Shown one piece after another: positions 1 to 6,856 of a stretch of DNA of 12,648 nt. Each line of letters opens with the position of its first letter. Positions within the stretch are counted from its first letter, which is position 1. The notes beneath the pieces are model-generated. The model made no database searches and was not told the DNA's origin. It worked only from the letters and a program-made list of their open reading frames with translations. A program made the translations under genes and the position numbers. Source of the DNA: an uncultured Oscillibacter sp. (GTDB lineage: Bacteria; Bacillota; Clostridia; Oscillospirales; Oscillospiraceae); NCBI GenBank assembly GCA_948435975.1, contig CAOJHG010000015.1, positions 1-12,648 of the forward strand, written 5' to 3'.

Positions 1-2211
1 GTCCCAGTCCCGGAACAGCAGCGCCAGGCACCACAGCGCCGACACGCCCACCAGACGGACGCCGCGCTTTACGGTTTCCTCCACCACGGTTTCCGGCGGC
101 ACGTCCCGGCCCAGGTCCAGCACCTCATAGCCGTAGTTCTCCAGTACCGTCCTGACGATATTTTTCCCAATGTCGTGGATATCCCCCTGGACCGTGGCCA
201 CAATCAGGGTCCCCTTCTTCACCGGTGCGCCGCCCTTGGCCTCGATGGACGCCCGGACCTCCTCAAACACCGCCTGAGCCGCTTGGGCCGCGCTGAGGAG
301 CTGGGGCAGGAACACGGTCCCCCGCTCATATCCCTCCCCCACACGGTCCAGTGCGGGAATGAGGCGCGTTTCCACCAGCTCCAATTCCGAACAGGCCGCC
401 AGCGCCTCCTTTGCCAGCCGTCCTGCGTCGCCCTGCAAGCCCTTCAGGATGGCATCCTCCAGGGTCATTTCCCCGGACGGTCCAGGGGCGGCAGAGGCTC
501 TTTCCCCGGCAAAACGGTCCACATAGGCGCGGCACTGTGCGTCCTCCCCGGAAATTACCCGGAAAGCGCAAACGGCGTCCATCATCTCCTTCTGATTGGG
601 GTTGATGATGGGCAGGGTCAACCCCGCTCCCAGGGCCTGAATAAGAAAATTCTGCGTAATCAGCGGGCGGTTGGGCAGGCCGAAGGAGATGTTGGACACC
701 CCCAGCAGGGTCTGCAAGCCCATTTCTTCCCGGACTGTCCGCAGGGCTTTCAGCGTCTCTCTTCCCTGCTCCTGCTGGGCGGAAACGGTGAGCGTCAGGC
801 AGTCAATCCACACATCCTCCCTGGGAATCCCATATTCCAGAGCCGCATCCAGAACCCGCCTGGCAATATCCACCCGTCCTTCCGCCGTCTGGGGGATGCC
901 GTTCTGATCCAAGCACAGGCCCACCACCGACGCGCCATACTTTTTCACAATGGGCAGCACCCGTTCCAGCACCGCCGGTTCCCCGTTAACGGAGTTCACC
1001 GCCGCCTTCCCGCAGCAGACCCGAAGGCCCGCCGCCAGGGACACGGCGCTTTGCAGCTTCTTCACCACTCGCGGCAGCATGGAAACCTCATCCACGCCTG
1101 GGAAGCCCACATTCACATCCAGGATGTCCGCTCCAGCCTCCTCCTGCTGAATGGCAACGTCCAAAATATAATCCAGGTCGTCCTCCAGCAAGGCCTGCTG
1201 AAAGCGCTTTTTTCCGGTGGGATTCACCCGCTCGCCAATGACCCGCACGCCCTCCAGCCGGACCGGATTCACAGCTGTGCAGACGAACCCGCCGCCCAGA
1301 TATTTCCGCGGCGCAGGGGTCTTCCCCTCCAGAGCGGCCTTCAATTGACGGATGTACTCCGGAGAGGTGCCGCAGCAGCCGCCGAAGATGGCCGCTCCCG
1401 CCTCCAGGCAGGGCATGAGGGCCTCCGCAAACGCTTCCGGCCCCATGTCGTAAAGTCCGCTCACCGGGTCCGGCAGTCCCGCGTTGGGCTTGGCAATGAC
1501 CGGCAGGCGGGTATTTTCACACAGCTCCTTCAGCAGAGGGGCCAGCTTGTCCGGGCCAAGGGAGCAGTTCAGGCCAATGGCGTCCGCCCCCAAGCCCTCC
1601 AGCGTCCTGGCCATAGAGGAAACCGTACAGCCGGTAAAGGTCCGTCCGCTCTCGTCGAAGGACATGGTAACAAACACCGGCAGACGGCAGCACTCCTTTG
1701 CCGCCAGCAGAGCCGCACGGGCCTCCTGGAGATCTGTCATAGTCTCAATGACGATCAGATTGGCCCCCGCCGCCGCACCCAGAGCCGCCATCTCCCGAAA
1801 CACCTCATAGGCCCGTTCAAAGGCCAGCGTCCCCATAGGCTCCAGCAGTTCTCCCAGCGGCCCGATATCCAGCGCCACCAGGGTCTCCGAGCCCTCCGCC
1901 GCCGCCCGGGCAATTGCAATGGCAGGGCCGATGACCTCCTCCGCGCCGCGCCCCGTCCGCGCCAGTTTCAAGCTGTTGGCCCCGAAGGTGTTGGCGTAAA
2001 TCACCTGGCTCCCGGCGGCAATATAGTCCCGGTAGACGCTTTTCAGCAGGTCCGGGTCCGTCAGGTTCAGCAGTTCCGGAACCCCTCCGGGAGACAGGCC
2101 CCGCTTTTGCAGCTCAGTCCCCATGGCTCCATCTAAAATCAGCAGCTTCTCCTGGAAAAAGCGTCTCTTATTCAAAGGCGCCTCCACAATGGATTCATAC
2201 TCCATCTCCAC
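1..2211 (-). CDS. metH: Cobalamin-dependent methionine synthase (3' end outside window)
   Basis: Transfers a methyl group from methyltetrahydrofolate through cob(I)alamin to homocysteine, giving methionine in the cytoplasm. The 737 codons in view show, in order, a homocysteine-binding zinc barrel (about residues 1-295; LDGAMGTEL near the N terminus, zinc cysteines in GLNCS near 213 and in GGCCGT near 277), a pterin-binding barrel (about 320-560; GERVNPTG near 325), a helical B12 cap (about 575-660) and the start of the Rossmann cobalamin domain with the DIHDIGKN cobalt-ligand motif (His near 678). Clostridial MetH proteins of this form are about 790-800 residues, so roughly 60 residues lie outside. 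The start chosen is GTG at 2211, because AGGAGG lies 8 bases upstream; ATG at 2205 is the alternative. It overlaps the end of the activation-protein gene. The last 11 codons, after VGVSAL, do not resemble the usual MTTT continuation. Family assignment is secure. Confidence 0.93.
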   Translation of the reverse strand, partial: MEMEYESIVEAPLNKRRFFQEKLLILDGAMGTELQKRGLSPGGVPELLNLTDPDLLKSVYRDYIAAGSQVIYANTFGANSLKLARTGRGAEEVIGPAIAIARAAAEGSETLVALDIGPLGELLEPMGTLAFERAYEVFREMAALGAAAGANLIVIETMTDLQEARAALLAAKECCRLPVFVTMSFDESGRTFTGCTVSSMARTLEGLGADAIGLNCSLGPDKLAPLLKELCENTRLPVIAKPNAGLPDPVSGLYDMGPEAFAEALMPCLEAGAAIFGGCCGTSPEYIRQLKAALEGKTPAPRKYLGGGFVCTAVNPVRLEGVRVIGERVNPTGKKRFQQALLEDDLDYILDVAIQQEEAGADILDVNVGFPGVDEVSMLPRVVKKLQSAVSLAAGLRVCCGKAAVNSVNGEPAVLERVLPIVKKYGASVVGLCLDQNGIPQTAEGRVDIARRVLDAALEYGIPREDVWIDCLTLTVSAQQEQGRETLKALRTVREEMGLQTLLGVSNISFGLPNRPLITQNFLIQALGAGLTLPIINPNQKEMMDAVCAFRVISGEDAQCRAYVDRFAGERASAAPGPSGEMTLEDAILKGLQGDAGRLAKEALAACSELELVETRLIPALDRVGEGYERGTVFLPQLLSAAQAAQAVFEEVRASIEAKGGAPVKKGTLIVATVQGDIHDIGKNIVRTVLENYGYEVLDLGRDVPPETVVEETVKRGVRLVGVSALWCLALLFRDWD

Positions 2212-2857
2212 AGCGTTTTCCTCCTTTGCGGTATAAACAGGTCTCCCGAAGCTGGCAGAAGGCACAGCCCCGGATACGGGCCATCTGCGGCTGGTCCGCC
2301 AGGCCAATGACTGCCGTTACCGATTTCACAGGGTTCAGCAGCAGACTCTGCGTCACATGAAGTCCCAGCCGCCGGGAAGCGTCCAGCGCGGTGCAGATTT
2401 CCGGCTGTAAGGCCAGCGGCAGGTCCCCGTAACCAGGGCTGAACCGGTCGGTCAGATAACGGCCTGGAAAGCGGGCGGCAAGCTCTTTTTCAGCAGCGCC
2501 GCACCCGCTCTCCACATAAGCGCTTCCGCAAGCGTCCAGAATCACAGCCTTGGGCATGTCCCTCATTTGCAGCGCGTTCAGGCGCAGGTCAAAGAGGCTT
2601 CCCAGCGTACAGGCCAGCAGCGCCGCTTGACTGCACTGGGCCAGCATCCTTTCAGCGGTACTTCCGGTCAGCAGGAGCGGCGTCCCCGCCAGGCGAAAGC
2701 CCTCCGGCAGCCGTTCCAACGGGAAAACCTGATAGGTATACCGGGGCCGCAGCGCTCTTTCCAGGTCCTTGGCGGCCTCTTTCACCTGCCGCCGCAAATC
2801 TTCCGGCGCGTCCTGCGCTCCCAGATAGCCCAGCGCCTCGCTGATGCAAATTTCCAC
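2195..2857 (-). CDS. Stand-alone methionine synthase activation (reactivation) domain protein
   Basis: Probably supplies in trans the function that long MetH proteins carry at their C terminus: binding S-adenosylmethionine and remethylating oxidised cob(II)alamin. At 220 residues it matches the Met_synt_B12 activation domain. The clearest parts are RFSPGYGD (138-145), the counterpart of the SAM-binding RxxPGYxxxPD region of E. coli MetH, then QPEI and a GLHVTQSLLLNPVKSV stretch (165-180) typical of the family. The C terminus adds a cysteine-rich tail, C198-x2-C201-x5-C207-x8-C216, which could bind a metal or Fe-S cluster (inference). Translation starts at GTG (2857), 7 bases after AGGCGG; a nearby ATG at 2864 is out of frame. 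It lies 19 bases after the M20 gene and overlaps metH, so it belongs to the same transcript. The pairing with metH makes the role likely. Confidence 0.88.
   Translation of the reverse strand: MEICISEALGYLGAQDAPEDLRRQVKEAAKDLERALRPRYTYQVFPLERLPEGFRLAGTPLLLTGSTAERMLAQCSQAALLACTLGSLFDLRLNALQMRDMPKAVILDACGSAYVESGCGAAEKELAARFPGRYLTDRFSPGYGDLPLALQPEICTALDASRRLGLHVTQSLLLNPVKSVTAVIGLADQPQMARIRGCAFCQLRETCLYRKGGKRCGDGV
2220..2227 (-). promoter_or_regulatory. Ribosome binding site deciding the metH start
   Basis: AAAGGAGG on the minus strand, inside the 3' end of the activation-protein gene. It is 8 bases from GTG at 2211 but 14 from ATG at 2205, and so favours the GTG start. Its place inside the upstream gene suggests coupled translation of the two products. 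Confidence 0.6.
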
Positions 2858-2876
2858 TTTCCATCCGCCTTTCCCG

Positions 2877-3980
2877 TTACGCCAGCATGAGCAGATTTTT
2901 CAGGAATGCCAGTCCTGCGGGGAGCACAATCTCATCCCGGAAGGAGAAATCCGGCGCGTGGAGCTCCGGCGTGTCCCCCACTCCCAGGAAGAAGAACACC
3001 CCCGGCGCCCGCTTCTGGTAAAAGGAAAAATCCTCCGCCGCCAGGGCAGGAGCTTCCAGCTTCAAGGGCGCGTCCTCTCCCAGACCGGCGCAGACGGCCT
3101 CATACAGCTCCTCGTGGTTCCAGACGGCGGGATAGCCCTCGTTGAGATGCACATCCACTCCGCAGCCCGTCTCCGCCGCCAGGTCCCGGCCCAGATTCTC
3201 CAGACCCTCCCGGCAGAAACGGTAGGTCTCCTCCCGATAGGTCCGAAGGCTCCCCTCCAGCACGGTCTTCCCGCTGACGGCGTTCCGCACGGTTCCGGAG
3301 ACCATTTTCCCAAAGCGCAGCACCCGGGGTTCCTCCGGCGGCAGCGCTCCTACCCGCGCATAGGCCCTCTGGAGATAGTCCACTCCCGCCAGCAGCGCGT
3401 CCTTTCCCTGGGCGGCACGGCTGAGGTGGACGCTTTTTCCGGTCACGGTGACGGTCACTTCATTGGAACGCGCCATCAGGGGACCAGGGCGGCAGGCGGT
3501 TTTTCCCTCCTCCACGCCGGGCCAGAGATGCAGGCCAAAGACCCGGGTGACATGGTGCCGCTCCAGAATGCCAGTGCCGCAGAGCCGCTCCGCTCCCCCG
3601 GTGGTCTCCTCAGCGGGCTGGAACAGAAACAGGACGTTCCGGGGCAGAGCGTTCAGATTCTCCGCCGCATATTCCGCCAGGGCCAGGGCAATCGCGGTGT
3701 GGCCGTCATGACCGCAGGCGTGCATCTGGCCGGGGTGCTGGGACGCAAAGGGAAGACCGGTGGTCTCCGTGACCGGCAGCGCGTCCATGTCCGCCCGGAA
3801 CGCCACGGTTTCCGCCCGTCCCGCGTCCAGGAACGCGCAGACACTGCCAGGGATGGGGGAACACACAGAACAGCCGGCAGCCTCCAAACGGACGCGGACG
3901 TAAGCTGCGGTCCGGGGCAGTTGGTCGTCCAGCTCAGGAATACGGTGAAGCTCCCGGCGGTATTTCACAACAGGCAGCAT
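2877..3980 (-). CDS. M20 family amidohydrolase / metallopeptidase, possible N-acetyl-diaminopimelate deacetylase
   Basis: A 367-residue cytoplasmic zinc hydrolase (no signal peptide) of the M20D amidohydrolase group, which removes acyl groups from amino acids. Visible hallmarks are RRELHRIPEL (8-17), RADMDALPV (62-70), the metal-binding HACGHDGH (87-94, with Cys89), QPAEE (121-125), GLHLWP (149-154) and a late HAPDFSF (His341). The dimerisation domain lies between about 175 and 285. Length and motifs are normal for N-acetyl-diaminopimelate deacetylase, N-acetylcysteine deacetylase and hippurate hydrolase relatives, and sequence alone does not separate these. The divergent dapA-dapB-dapH operon uses N-acetylated intermediates and would need such a deacetylase, which supports that role. 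Co-transcription with metH instead allows a sulfur amino acid substrate. ATG start with GGAGG 6 bases upstream. First gene of the minus operon. Confidence 0.85.
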   Translation of the reverse strand: MLPVVKYRRELHRIPELDDQLPRTAAYVRVRLEAAGCSVCSPIPGSVCAFLDAGRAETVAFRADMDALPVTETTGLPFASQHPGQMHACGHDGHTAIALALAEYAAENLNALPRNVLFLFQPAEETTGGAERLCGTGILERHHVTRVFGLHLWPGVEEGKTACRPGPLMARSNEVTVTVTGKSVHLSRAAQGKDALLAGVDYLQRAYARVGALPPEEPRVLRFGKMVSGTVRNAVSGKTVLEGSLRTYREETYRFCREGLENLGRDLAAETGCGVDVHLNEGYPAVWNHEELYEAVCAGLGEDAPLKLEAPALAAEDFSFYQKRAPGVFFFLGVGDTPELHAPDFSFRDEIVLPAGLAFLKNLLMLA

Positions 3981-4029
3981 AGAAAGCCTCCTAAATCAAA
4001 AGACAATAAAAAGCGCGGTACAGTTTTTT

Positions 4030-4058
4030 AATATACCACGTTTTGCCGGATAATGACA
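4030..4058 (-). promoter_or_regulatory. Candidate promoter for the M20-activator-metH operon
   Basis: On the minus strand, TATATT (4030-4035) is preceded by TG one base upstream (TGGTATATT), an extended -10 element. The hexamer 17 bases further up is TGTCAT (4053-4058), a poor -35. It lies about 50 bases before the M20 start codon. The implied leader of about 40 bases is too short for a SAM or cobalamin riboswitch. Confidence 0.4.
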
Positions 4059-4111
4059 GAGGGATGGTAGGTTTTTGGTGGTTTTGACCGGATGTTTTTT
4101 GCAAATTCCTA

Positions 4112-4140
4112 TTGAAACGCCGGTTGGAAGATGATATGAT
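4112..4140 (+). promoter_or_regulatory. Sigma-A type promoter of the dap operon
   Basis: TTGAAA (4112-4117) and TATGAT (4135-4140) are separated by exactly 17 bases. Both hexamers match the consensus at five of six positions. Transcription would begin near 4147, immediately before the 5' strand of riboswitch helix P1, which is the expected geometry. Confidence 0.75.
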
Positions 4141-4150
4141 AGCGAAAACT

Positions 4151-4301
4151 GAGATAGAGGCGCGGAGTCGAAGAGGTCACGGGAGCCGGCGGGCTGAGAG
4201 CGTGACGGAGGCAGCTCCGCCGAATCTGCCGCTCAGGCGTGGGCGGCGGATGGGCCCGGGGGGAATACCTGCGGGACTGTCCGCGTGGAGGAGCCTTTCT
4301 C
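4151..4301 (+). ncRNA. Lysine riboswitch (L box) in the dapA leader
   Basis: Senses lysine and controls transcription of the downstream dap genes. The order of conserved blocks matches the L box: GAGATAGAGGCGCG at the 5' end, then AAGAG, a GGAGGCAGCTCCGCCGAA block (counterpart of GGGAGCGTCGCCGAAG in Bacillus subtilis lysC), GGGACTGTC, and GGAGGAGCC before the closing strand. Helices can be drawn: P1 GAGATAG (4151-4157) with CTTTCTC (4295-4301), one U-U mismatch; P2 GTCACG (4176-4181) with CGTGAC (4201-4206); P3 4224-4232 with 4243-4251, nine pairs including one G-U; P4 closed by CCCG/CGGG; and a very short P5. I could not confirm the loop 2-loop 3 kissing contact. The dapA-dapB-dapH context is the usual one for this riboswitch. 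Confidence 0.9.
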
Positions 4302-4357
4302 CCGCGGGGGCGCTATCCGCTCACAGCTTCGTCACGCTTTTTCGGTGTGTTGGTCGC

Positions 4358-4394
4358 CTGTCGGTTGGAGCGCTGTCTCCGCCGGCAGTTTTTT
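4358..4394 (+). terminator. Intrinsic terminator of the lysine-riboswitch expression platform
   Basis: The stem pairs CTGTCGG (4358-4364) with CCGGCAG (4382-4388), and inside it GGAG (4367-4370) with CTCC (4377-4380), followed by six T residues (4389-4394). A competing antiterminator can be drawn in which 4304-4314 pairs with 4369-4373 and 4377-4382 around a three-base bulge; it is incompatible with the terminator. High lysine would favour the terminator, as in other L-box leaders. The switch mechanism is inferred. The terminator ends about 80 bases before dapA. Confidence 0.75.
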
Positions 4395-4473
4395 CAGCCG
4401 GGAAGCCCTCCGCCGTCCGTCTCACAAAACGAATTCTCACGCCGCTCATTTTTACAATACGGAGGTTTTACAC

Positions 4474-5361
4474 ATGAAGTTCGATCATTTGCAGGGTTCC
4501 ATCGTCGCCATGGTCACGCCCTTCCGCGAGGACGGCAGCGTTCATTTCGACGTCCTCACCCAACTGCTGGAGCGCCAGATTGCTGGGGGCACGGACGGCA
4601 TCCTGGCCCTGGGCACCACCGGTGAATATTCCACCATGACCCACGAGGAGGACGCCGCCGTTGTGGAGCATACCATCCGCGTGGTAAACGGCCGGGTCCC
4701 CGTCATGGTGGGCAGCGGGTCCAACTGCACCGCCACCCAGATCGAAAAAAGCGTGGAATACCAGAACATGGGCGCGGACGCTCTGCTGTTGATCGCCCCC
4801 TACTACAACAAGGCCAACACCGAGGGCATGTACCGCCACTTCGCCGAGACCGCCGACGCCGTTCATGTTCCCTGCATCCTGTACAACGTCCCAGGGCGCA
4901 CCGGCTGTTCCATCCCCGTTTCCGTGGTGGAGCGCCTGTCCAAGCACCCCAATATCACCGGCATCAAGGAGGCCAGCGGCGACATGAGCTATGTCATGAA
5001 GATCGCCCACTGTGTCACCCCCGATTTCCAGCTATACTCCGGCAACGATGATATTACCGTTCCCGTGATGGCCGCAGGCGGCAGCGGTGTGATTTCTGTA
5101 TACGCCAACGTCATGCCCGCCATGTGCCATCAGATCGTGGCGGACTGGCTCAGCGGCAGACACAGCCAGGCGCTGGCGAATCATCTGAAATACCTGAAGC
5201 TGATGAACGACCTTTTCCTGGAGGTAAACCCCATCCCCGTGAAGACCGCCATGAATCTGATGGGCCTGAACGTGGGTCCCATGCGCCTGCCCCTGTGTGA
5301 AATGGGGAAAGAGCATGAGGCCATCCTCCGGGAGACCATGAAGGAGGCCGGACTGCTGTGA
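4474..5361 (+). CDS. dapA: 4-hydroxy-tetrahydrodipicolinate synthase
   Basis: Condenses pyruvate with aspartate semialdehyde, the first committed step of diaminopimelate and lysine synthesis, in the cytoplasm. At 295 residues it is a normal-length (beta/alpha)8 barrel of the DapA/NAL family. Catalytic features are present: GTTGE (47-51), YYNK (110-113), YNVPGRT (137-143) with the catalytic Tyr137 and substrate-binding Arg142, and GIKEAS with the Schiff-base Lys165. The start is ATG at 4474, 8 bases after GGAGG. The reading frame stays open upstream to 4285, but that stretch lies in the riboswitch and terminator and is not coding. First gene of the lysine-riboswitch operon; its stop overlaps the dapB start by four bases. 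DapA specificity is supported by both neighbours. Confidence 0.97.
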   Translation: MKFDHLQGSIVAMVTPFREDGSVHFDVLTQLLERQIAGGTDGILALGTTGEYSTMTHEEDAAVVEHTIRVVNGRVPVMVGSGSNCTATQIEKSVEYQNMGADALLLIAPYYNKANTEGMYRHFAETADAVHVPCILYNVPGRTGCSIPVSVVERLSKHPNITGIKEASGDMSYVMKIAHCVTPDFQLYSGNDDITVPVMAAGGSGVISVYANVMPAMCHQIVADWLSGRHSQALANHLKYLKLMNDLFLEVNPIPVKTAMNLMGLNVGPMRLPLCEMGKEHEAILRETMKEAGLL

Positions 5362-6083
5362 AATACGTTTTGATCGGCCGCGGCAAAATGGGCTCCCTCA
5401 TCCAAGAAACCGCCCAGGCCGCGGGAGATGAGATACAGGCCGCCTTTGACCTCAACGACATTGACCAGCTTGGCAAACTGGGAAAGGTCGCCGATGTGGT
5501 AATCGACTTCTCCCGCCCCGGCGCCCTTCCGGAAATCGCCTCCTATGTCCGCCGGACAGGGACGCCGCTCCTCTCCGGCACCACCGGCTTCACCCCCAGC
5601 CAGTTCCGACAGTTGGAAGGCTTGGGCACATCCGCTCCCGTTCTCTGGTCCGCGAACTACTCTCTTGGCATTGCCGTCCTGGTCCGCGCCCTGCGGGAAG
5701 TCTCCGGCGTTCTGAAACCGGATTTCGATATTGAGCTGACAGAGACCCACCACAACCAAAAGGAGGACGCCCCCAGCGGCACTGCGAAGCTCCTGATCGA
5801 TGCCATGGACCCCAGCCACGCCCTGCGCCCCGTCTATGGCCGCGAGGGTAACACTGGAAAGCGCGCAAAGCAGGAAATCGGCGTTCACGCTCTTCGAGGC
5901 GGCTCCGCAGCGGGCACCCACTCCGTTCATTTCTTCGGTCCCGACGAGGAGCTGGAGTTTACCCACCGGGCGGCGAGCCGTCAAATCTTCGTGAACGGCG
6001 CCCTGCATATGGCCCGTCTCCTGCCTGGGAAGCCCAATGGCGTTTACGATTTGCAGAAAATTCTGTTTGGAGAGAACATCTGA
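5358..6083 (+). CDS. dapB: 4-hydroxy-tetrahydrodipicolinate reductase
   Basis: Reduces the DapA product to tetrahydrodipicolinate with NAD(P)H, the second step of the pathway. The 241-residue protein has an N-terminal Rossmann nucleotide-binding motif in the compact form GRGKMG (7-12), GTTGF (74-78), ANYSLG (99-104) and the family signature around [13 protein letters not shown] (131-143), with catalytic His131 and Lys135. GVHALRGG and GTHSVHF follow (175-193). It is shorter than the E. coli enzyme (about 270 residues), as in many Firmicutes and Bacteroidetes. Translation starts at GTG in a GTGA overlap with the dapA stop, with GGAGG 10 bases upstream, so the two genes are probably coupled. 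Confidence 0.96.
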   Translation: MKYVLIGRGKMGSLIQETAQAAGDEIQAAFDLNDIDQLGKLGKVADVVIDFSRPGALPEIASYVRRTGTPLLSGTTGFTPSQFRQLEGLGTSAPVLWSANYSLGIAVLVRALREVSGVLKPDFDIELTETHHNQKEDAPSGTAKLLIDAMDPSHALRPVYGREGNTGKRAKQEIGVHALRGGSAAGTHSVHFFGPDEELEFTHRAASRQIFVNGALHMARLLPGKPNGVYDLQKILFGENI

Positions 6084-6102
6084 GGAAACAGGGGGTTTTT
6101 CT

Positions 6103-6798
6103 ATGAACGCACAGGAAATCATCAATTTTATCGCCAACGCTGAAAAGAAGACGCCGGTCAAGGTCTATGTGAATCTCACCGGGGATGTGGACTTTGGTTC
6201 CGCCAAGGTCTTCGGCGCAGGCATGAGCAAGACGGTCTTCGGAGACTGGGAGGAGCTGTCCCCCATCCTGGAAGCCAACGCCGGGAAGATTGCGGACATG
6301 GTGGTGGAAAACGACCGCCGGAACTCCGCCGTACCCCTGCTGGACCTGAAGGGCGTCAAGGCCCGCATCGAGCCCGGCGCAATCATCCGGGACATGGTAA
6401 GCATCGGCGAGGGCGCGGTCATCATGATGGGGGCCGTCATCAACATCGGCGCGGTGGTCGGAAAGGGCACCATGATCGACATGGGCGCCGTTCTGGGAGG
6501 CCGGGCCACGGTGGGCGATCACTGTCATATCGGCGCCGGAGCGGTCCTGGCCGGAGTGGTGGAACCCGCTTCCGCCAAGCCGGTGGTTGTGGAAGACGGC
6601 GTGCTCATCGGGGCCAATGCGGTGGTTATCGAGGGCGTCCGTATTGGGAAGAACGCCGTAGTAGCTGCAGGCGCCACCGTCATTGAGGATGTGCCTGAGA
6701 ATGCGGTAGCAGCAGGCAGTCCCGCCCGCATCGTCAAGATGAAGGACGAGAAGACGGAAGGCAAGACCGCCCTTGTAGACGCTCTGCGAAAGCTGTAA
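6103..6798 (+). CDS. dapH: Tetrahydrodipicolinate N-acetyltransferase
   Basis: Transfers an acetyl group from acetyl-CoA to tetrahydrodipicolinate, committing the cell to the acetylase branch of diaminopimelate synthesis. The 231-residue protein has the DapH-type N-terminal domain (about 1-85) followed by a left-handed beta helix of hexapeptide repeats (about 88-205), for example IGEGAV, IGAVVG, IGAGAV, IGANAV and IGKNAV, and ends with the AAGSPARIV cap common in this superfamily. Length matches Bacillus YkuQ/DapH (about 236) and not the longer succinyl-type DapD (about 274). The start is ATG at 6103, 19 bases after dapB, preceded by a G-rich ribosome site; an in-frame extension to 6037 would overlap dapB and is less likely. 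Last gene of the operon. The pathway's aminotransferase is not in the window. Confidence 0.95.
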   Translation: MNAQEIINFIANAEKKTPVKVYVNLTGDVDFGSAKVFGAGMSKTVFGDWEELSPILEANAGKIADMVVENDRRNSAVPLLDLKGVKARIEPGAIIRDMVSIGEGAVIMMGAVINIGAVVGKGTMIDMGAVLGGRATVGDHCHIGAGAVLAGVVEPASAKPVVVEDGVLIGANAVVIEGVRIGKNAVVAAGATVIEDVPENAVAAGSPARIVKMKDEKTEGKTALVDALRKL

Positions 6799-6810
6799 TC
6801 CATGCAGCAG

Positions 6811-6850
6811 AAATGAGGAACCAGGAAATCTCCTGGCTCCTCATTTTTCT
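6811..6850 (+). terminator. Strong intrinsic terminator between converging operons
   Basis: A near-perfect hairpin: AAATGAGGA and CCAGGA on the left arm pair with TCCTGG and TCCTCATTT on the right arm, with one A/C mismatch and a four-base loop, followed by TTTTTCT. It ends dapA-dapB-dapH transcription. The minus-strand kinase operon ends 6 bases beyond it and may use the same hairpin in reverse, although its T tract in that direction is poor. Confidence 0.87.
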
Positions 6851-6856
6851 TTGTTC

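Noticed and set aside
175..2136. 653-codon open frame on the plus strand.
   Set aside because: Antisense shadow of metH. The translation is low-complexity, rich in Gln, Arg and His, without family motifs, while the opposite strand gives a textbook MetH. High GC at third positions suppresses stop codons on the other strand.
3981..4030. SAM or cobalamin riboswitch ahead of the M20-metH operon.
   Set aside because: Only about 40-50 bases lie between the candidate promoter and the start codon, with no conserved riboswitch blocks.
2844..4031. 395-codon open frame on the plus strand.
   Set aside because: Shadow of the M20 gene; it has no ribosome site or recognisable domain, and the opposite strand has all the metallopeptidase motifs.
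4285..4473. In-frame upstream extension of dapA.
   Set aside because: It would translate the end of the riboswitch and the whole terminator. ATG 4474 has an ideal ribosome site and aligns with normal DapA N termini.
4112..4477. 121-codon plus-strand frame over the dapA leader.
   Set aside because: It overlaps the promoter and riboswitch and starts upstream of the predicted transcription start, so it cannot be a normal gene.
5181..6161. 326-codon minus-strand frame across the dapA-dapB-dapH junctions.
   Set aside because: Antisense to three overlapping or closely spaced genes with clear motifs; no ribosome site.
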